From Hyphomicrobiales bacterium (GTDB taxonomy: Bacteria; Pseudomonadota; Alphaproteobacteria; Rhizobiales; Devosiaceae), in assembly GCA_015487985.1 (NCBI GenBank), contig WFOP01000320.1:1-7113 (forward strand): a DNA stretch of 7,113 nt. Direction: 5' to 3'. This document shows positions 5,855 to 7,113 of this stretch, piece after piece; the first letter of the stretch is position 1, and each line of letters opens with the position of its first letter. The notes below the pieces were generated by a model that saw nothing but the letters and a program-made list of their open reading frames with translations, did no database searches and was not told the origin of the DNA. Position numbers and translations under genes: made by a program.

Positions 5855-7113
5855 TTGTCGCGCATTGTGATGAAATTTGGTGGCACGTCGGTGGCGGATC
5901 TGGAACGCATTCGCCATTCTGCGCGTCATATTGAACGCGAGGTGAAGGCGGGTCAGCAGGTGGCGGTGGTTGTTTCAGCCATGGCGGGCACCACAAACCA
6001 GTTGGTGGCCTGGTGTCAGGAAGCCTCCCCTTTGCACGATGCGCGCGAATATGATGCGGTGGTTTCCACCGGTGAGCAGGTGAGCGCGGGGCTGCTGGCC
6101 ATCGTATTGCAGGATATGGGGATATCGGCGCGCTCTTTTTGTGGCTGGCAGGTACCCATTAAAACCAGTGATATTCATTCCGCAGCCCGGATTGAGGATA
6201 TTGATAGCACATTGCTTGATGAAAGACTGAAGGATGGTCAGGTTTGTGTTGTCACCGGGTTTCAGGGTATTTCTTCAGCCAACAGGGTAACAACCCTTGG
6301 CCGGGGTGGTTCGGATACTTCAGCGGTGGCGCTGGCGGCGGCAATCAAGGCGGATCGGTGTGATATATATACGGATGTGGACGGGGTTTATACCACTGAT
6401 CCGCGTATTGCACCAAAAGCGCAACGTTTGAGCAGAATCAGTTTTGAGGAGATGCTAGAGATGGCGTCTCTGGGGGCCAAAGTGTTGCAAACCCGTTCGG
6501 TTGAACTGGCGATGGCGCAACGGGTGCGTTTGGTGGTGCGTTCCAGTTTTGACGATCCGGAGGCGGCACAGGTTGCCCCCGATGGATCAAATTCGGGGGT
6601 GCCGGGTACTCTCGTGTGTGATGAGGATGAGATTTTGGAAAAGCAAATTGTTTCCGGGGTGACGCTGGCCAAGGCCGAAGCAAAAATAACCCTGCGCAGT
6701 GTGAAGGACCGGCCAGGAGTTGCCGCTGCCGTTTTTGGTGCGCTGGCGGATGAACAAATTGTCGTCGATATGATCGTGCAGAATGTTTCTGATGATGGTC
6801 GGCAGACGGATATTACCTTTACGGTGCCCGATGCTGAATATGACAAGGCCATGGCAGCCATCACTTCTGAGGGGGACCGGTTTGAGTATGATTCGATTGC
6901 CGGGGCCAAGGGCAGTGCAAAAATTTCAGTAATCGGGGTGGGGATGCGCTCCCATGCGGGGGTGGCTGCATCAATGTTCAAGGCATTGAGCGAAAAGGGG
7001 ATCAATATCCAGTTGATTACCACTTCGGAAATCAAGACCTCGGTATTGATTGAAGAGGAATATGCGGAGCTGGCGGTAAGGGCTTTGCATACACATTATG
7101 GGCTGGACAAGGA
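5855..7113 (+). CDS. lysC: Aspartate kinase LysC (3' end missing by a few codons)
   Basis: LysC phosphorylates L-aspartate in the first step of the lysine, threonine, methionine and diaminopimelate pathway in the cytoplasm. There are 419 codons and no stop before the window end. Alphaproteobacterial LysC proteins are about 410-425 residues and end near YGLDK, where this one is cut. The kinase domain shows VMKFGGTSVAD (Lys7), STGEQ at 71-75, RGGSDTSAVA from 150, and TDVDGVYTTDPR at 173-184. Two ACT domains follow. ACT1 (about 268-340) has DRPGVAAAVF and QNVSDDG at 309-315. ACT2 (about 355-419) has GVGMRSHAGVA and ITTSEIKTSVLI. This layout is that of feedback-inhibited enzymes; the exact effector is not visible. 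I chose TTG 5855 because GGAG precedes it by eight bases and it gives the usual M-x-R-I-V-M-K-F start. The 209-base gap to the SulP gene suggests a separate promoter. Confidence 0.96.
   Translation, partial: MSRIVMKFGGTSVADLERIRHSARHIEREVKAGQQVAVVVSAMAGTTNQLVAWCQEASPLHDAREYDAVVSTGEQVSAGLLAIVLQDMGISARSFCGWQVPIKTSDIHSAARIEDIDSTLLDERLKDGQVCVVTGFQGISSANRVTTLGRGGSDTSAVALAAAIKADRCDIYTDVDGVYTTDPRIAPKAQRLSRISFEEMLEMASLGAKVLQTRSVELAMAQRVRLVVRSSFDDPEAAQVAPDGSNSGVPGTLVCDEDEILEKQIVSGVTLAKAEAKITLRSVKDRPGVAAAVFGALADEQIVVDMIVQNVSDDGRQTDITFTVPDAEYDKAMAAITSEGDRFEYDSIAGAKGSAKISVIGVGMRSHAGVAASMFKALSEKGINIQLITTSEIKTSVLIEEEYAELAVRALHTHYGLDK

Noticed and set aside
6388..7035. Minus-strand open frame (215 residues, Ser/Ala-rich) opposite lysC
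   Set aside because: It mirrors the lysC coding sequence, and Ser/Ala/Thr richness is what the complement of such codons gives.

Overview
This 7.1 kb window looks like an ordinary chromosomal segment of an alphaproteobacterium. The basis is protein-level resemblance plus gene order: a Nit-type carbon-nitrogen hydrolase, a DUF1178 protein, ubiG and lysC are recalled as near neighbours in many Alphaproteobacteria. Base composition looks moderate by eye, and I would not name a genus. No tRNA, rRNA, CRISPR array, insertion sequence or phage gene was recognised.

Layout: (1) 2-595 (+) is the 3' two thirds of a Nit/carbon-nitrogen hydrolase gene cut by the window start. (2) 667-1149 (+) is a complete DUF1178 small zinc-ribbon-like protein, starting at GTG. 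(3) 1150-1382 is a spacer with a strong plus-strand RNA hairpin (1170-1203) and a possible 15-residue leader peptide with its own Shine-Dalgarno (1315-1362). (4) 1383-2819 (+) is a secreted GH13 alpha-amylase-family enzyme with all four catalytic regions intact. (5) 2822-3562 (-) is ubiG, tail to tail with the amylase gene and separated from it by two bases. (6) 3563-3806 is the divergent spacer between ubiG and the next gene. (7) 3807-5645 (+) is a SulP/SLC26-type anion transporter with a STAS domain and a cysteine-containing tail. (8) 5646-5854 is a spacer with a tandem GGTTAAAT repeat. (9) 5855-7113 (+) is lysC, aspartate kinase, using a TTG start and cut by the window end only a few residues before its expected C-terminus.

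The genes do not form one pathway. nit, DUF1178, ubiG and lysC look like the ancestral backbone. The amylase and the SulP transporter look like two separate cargo genes placed between backbone genes, each in its own gap. They would give extracytoplasmic alpha-glucan cleavage and inorganic anion uptake or exchange. I did not find a convincing new multi-gene system. The items most worth a second look are the hairpin and mini-ORF before the amylase, the altered phosphorylation-site position and CX2CX7C tail in the transporter, and the repeat before lysC.
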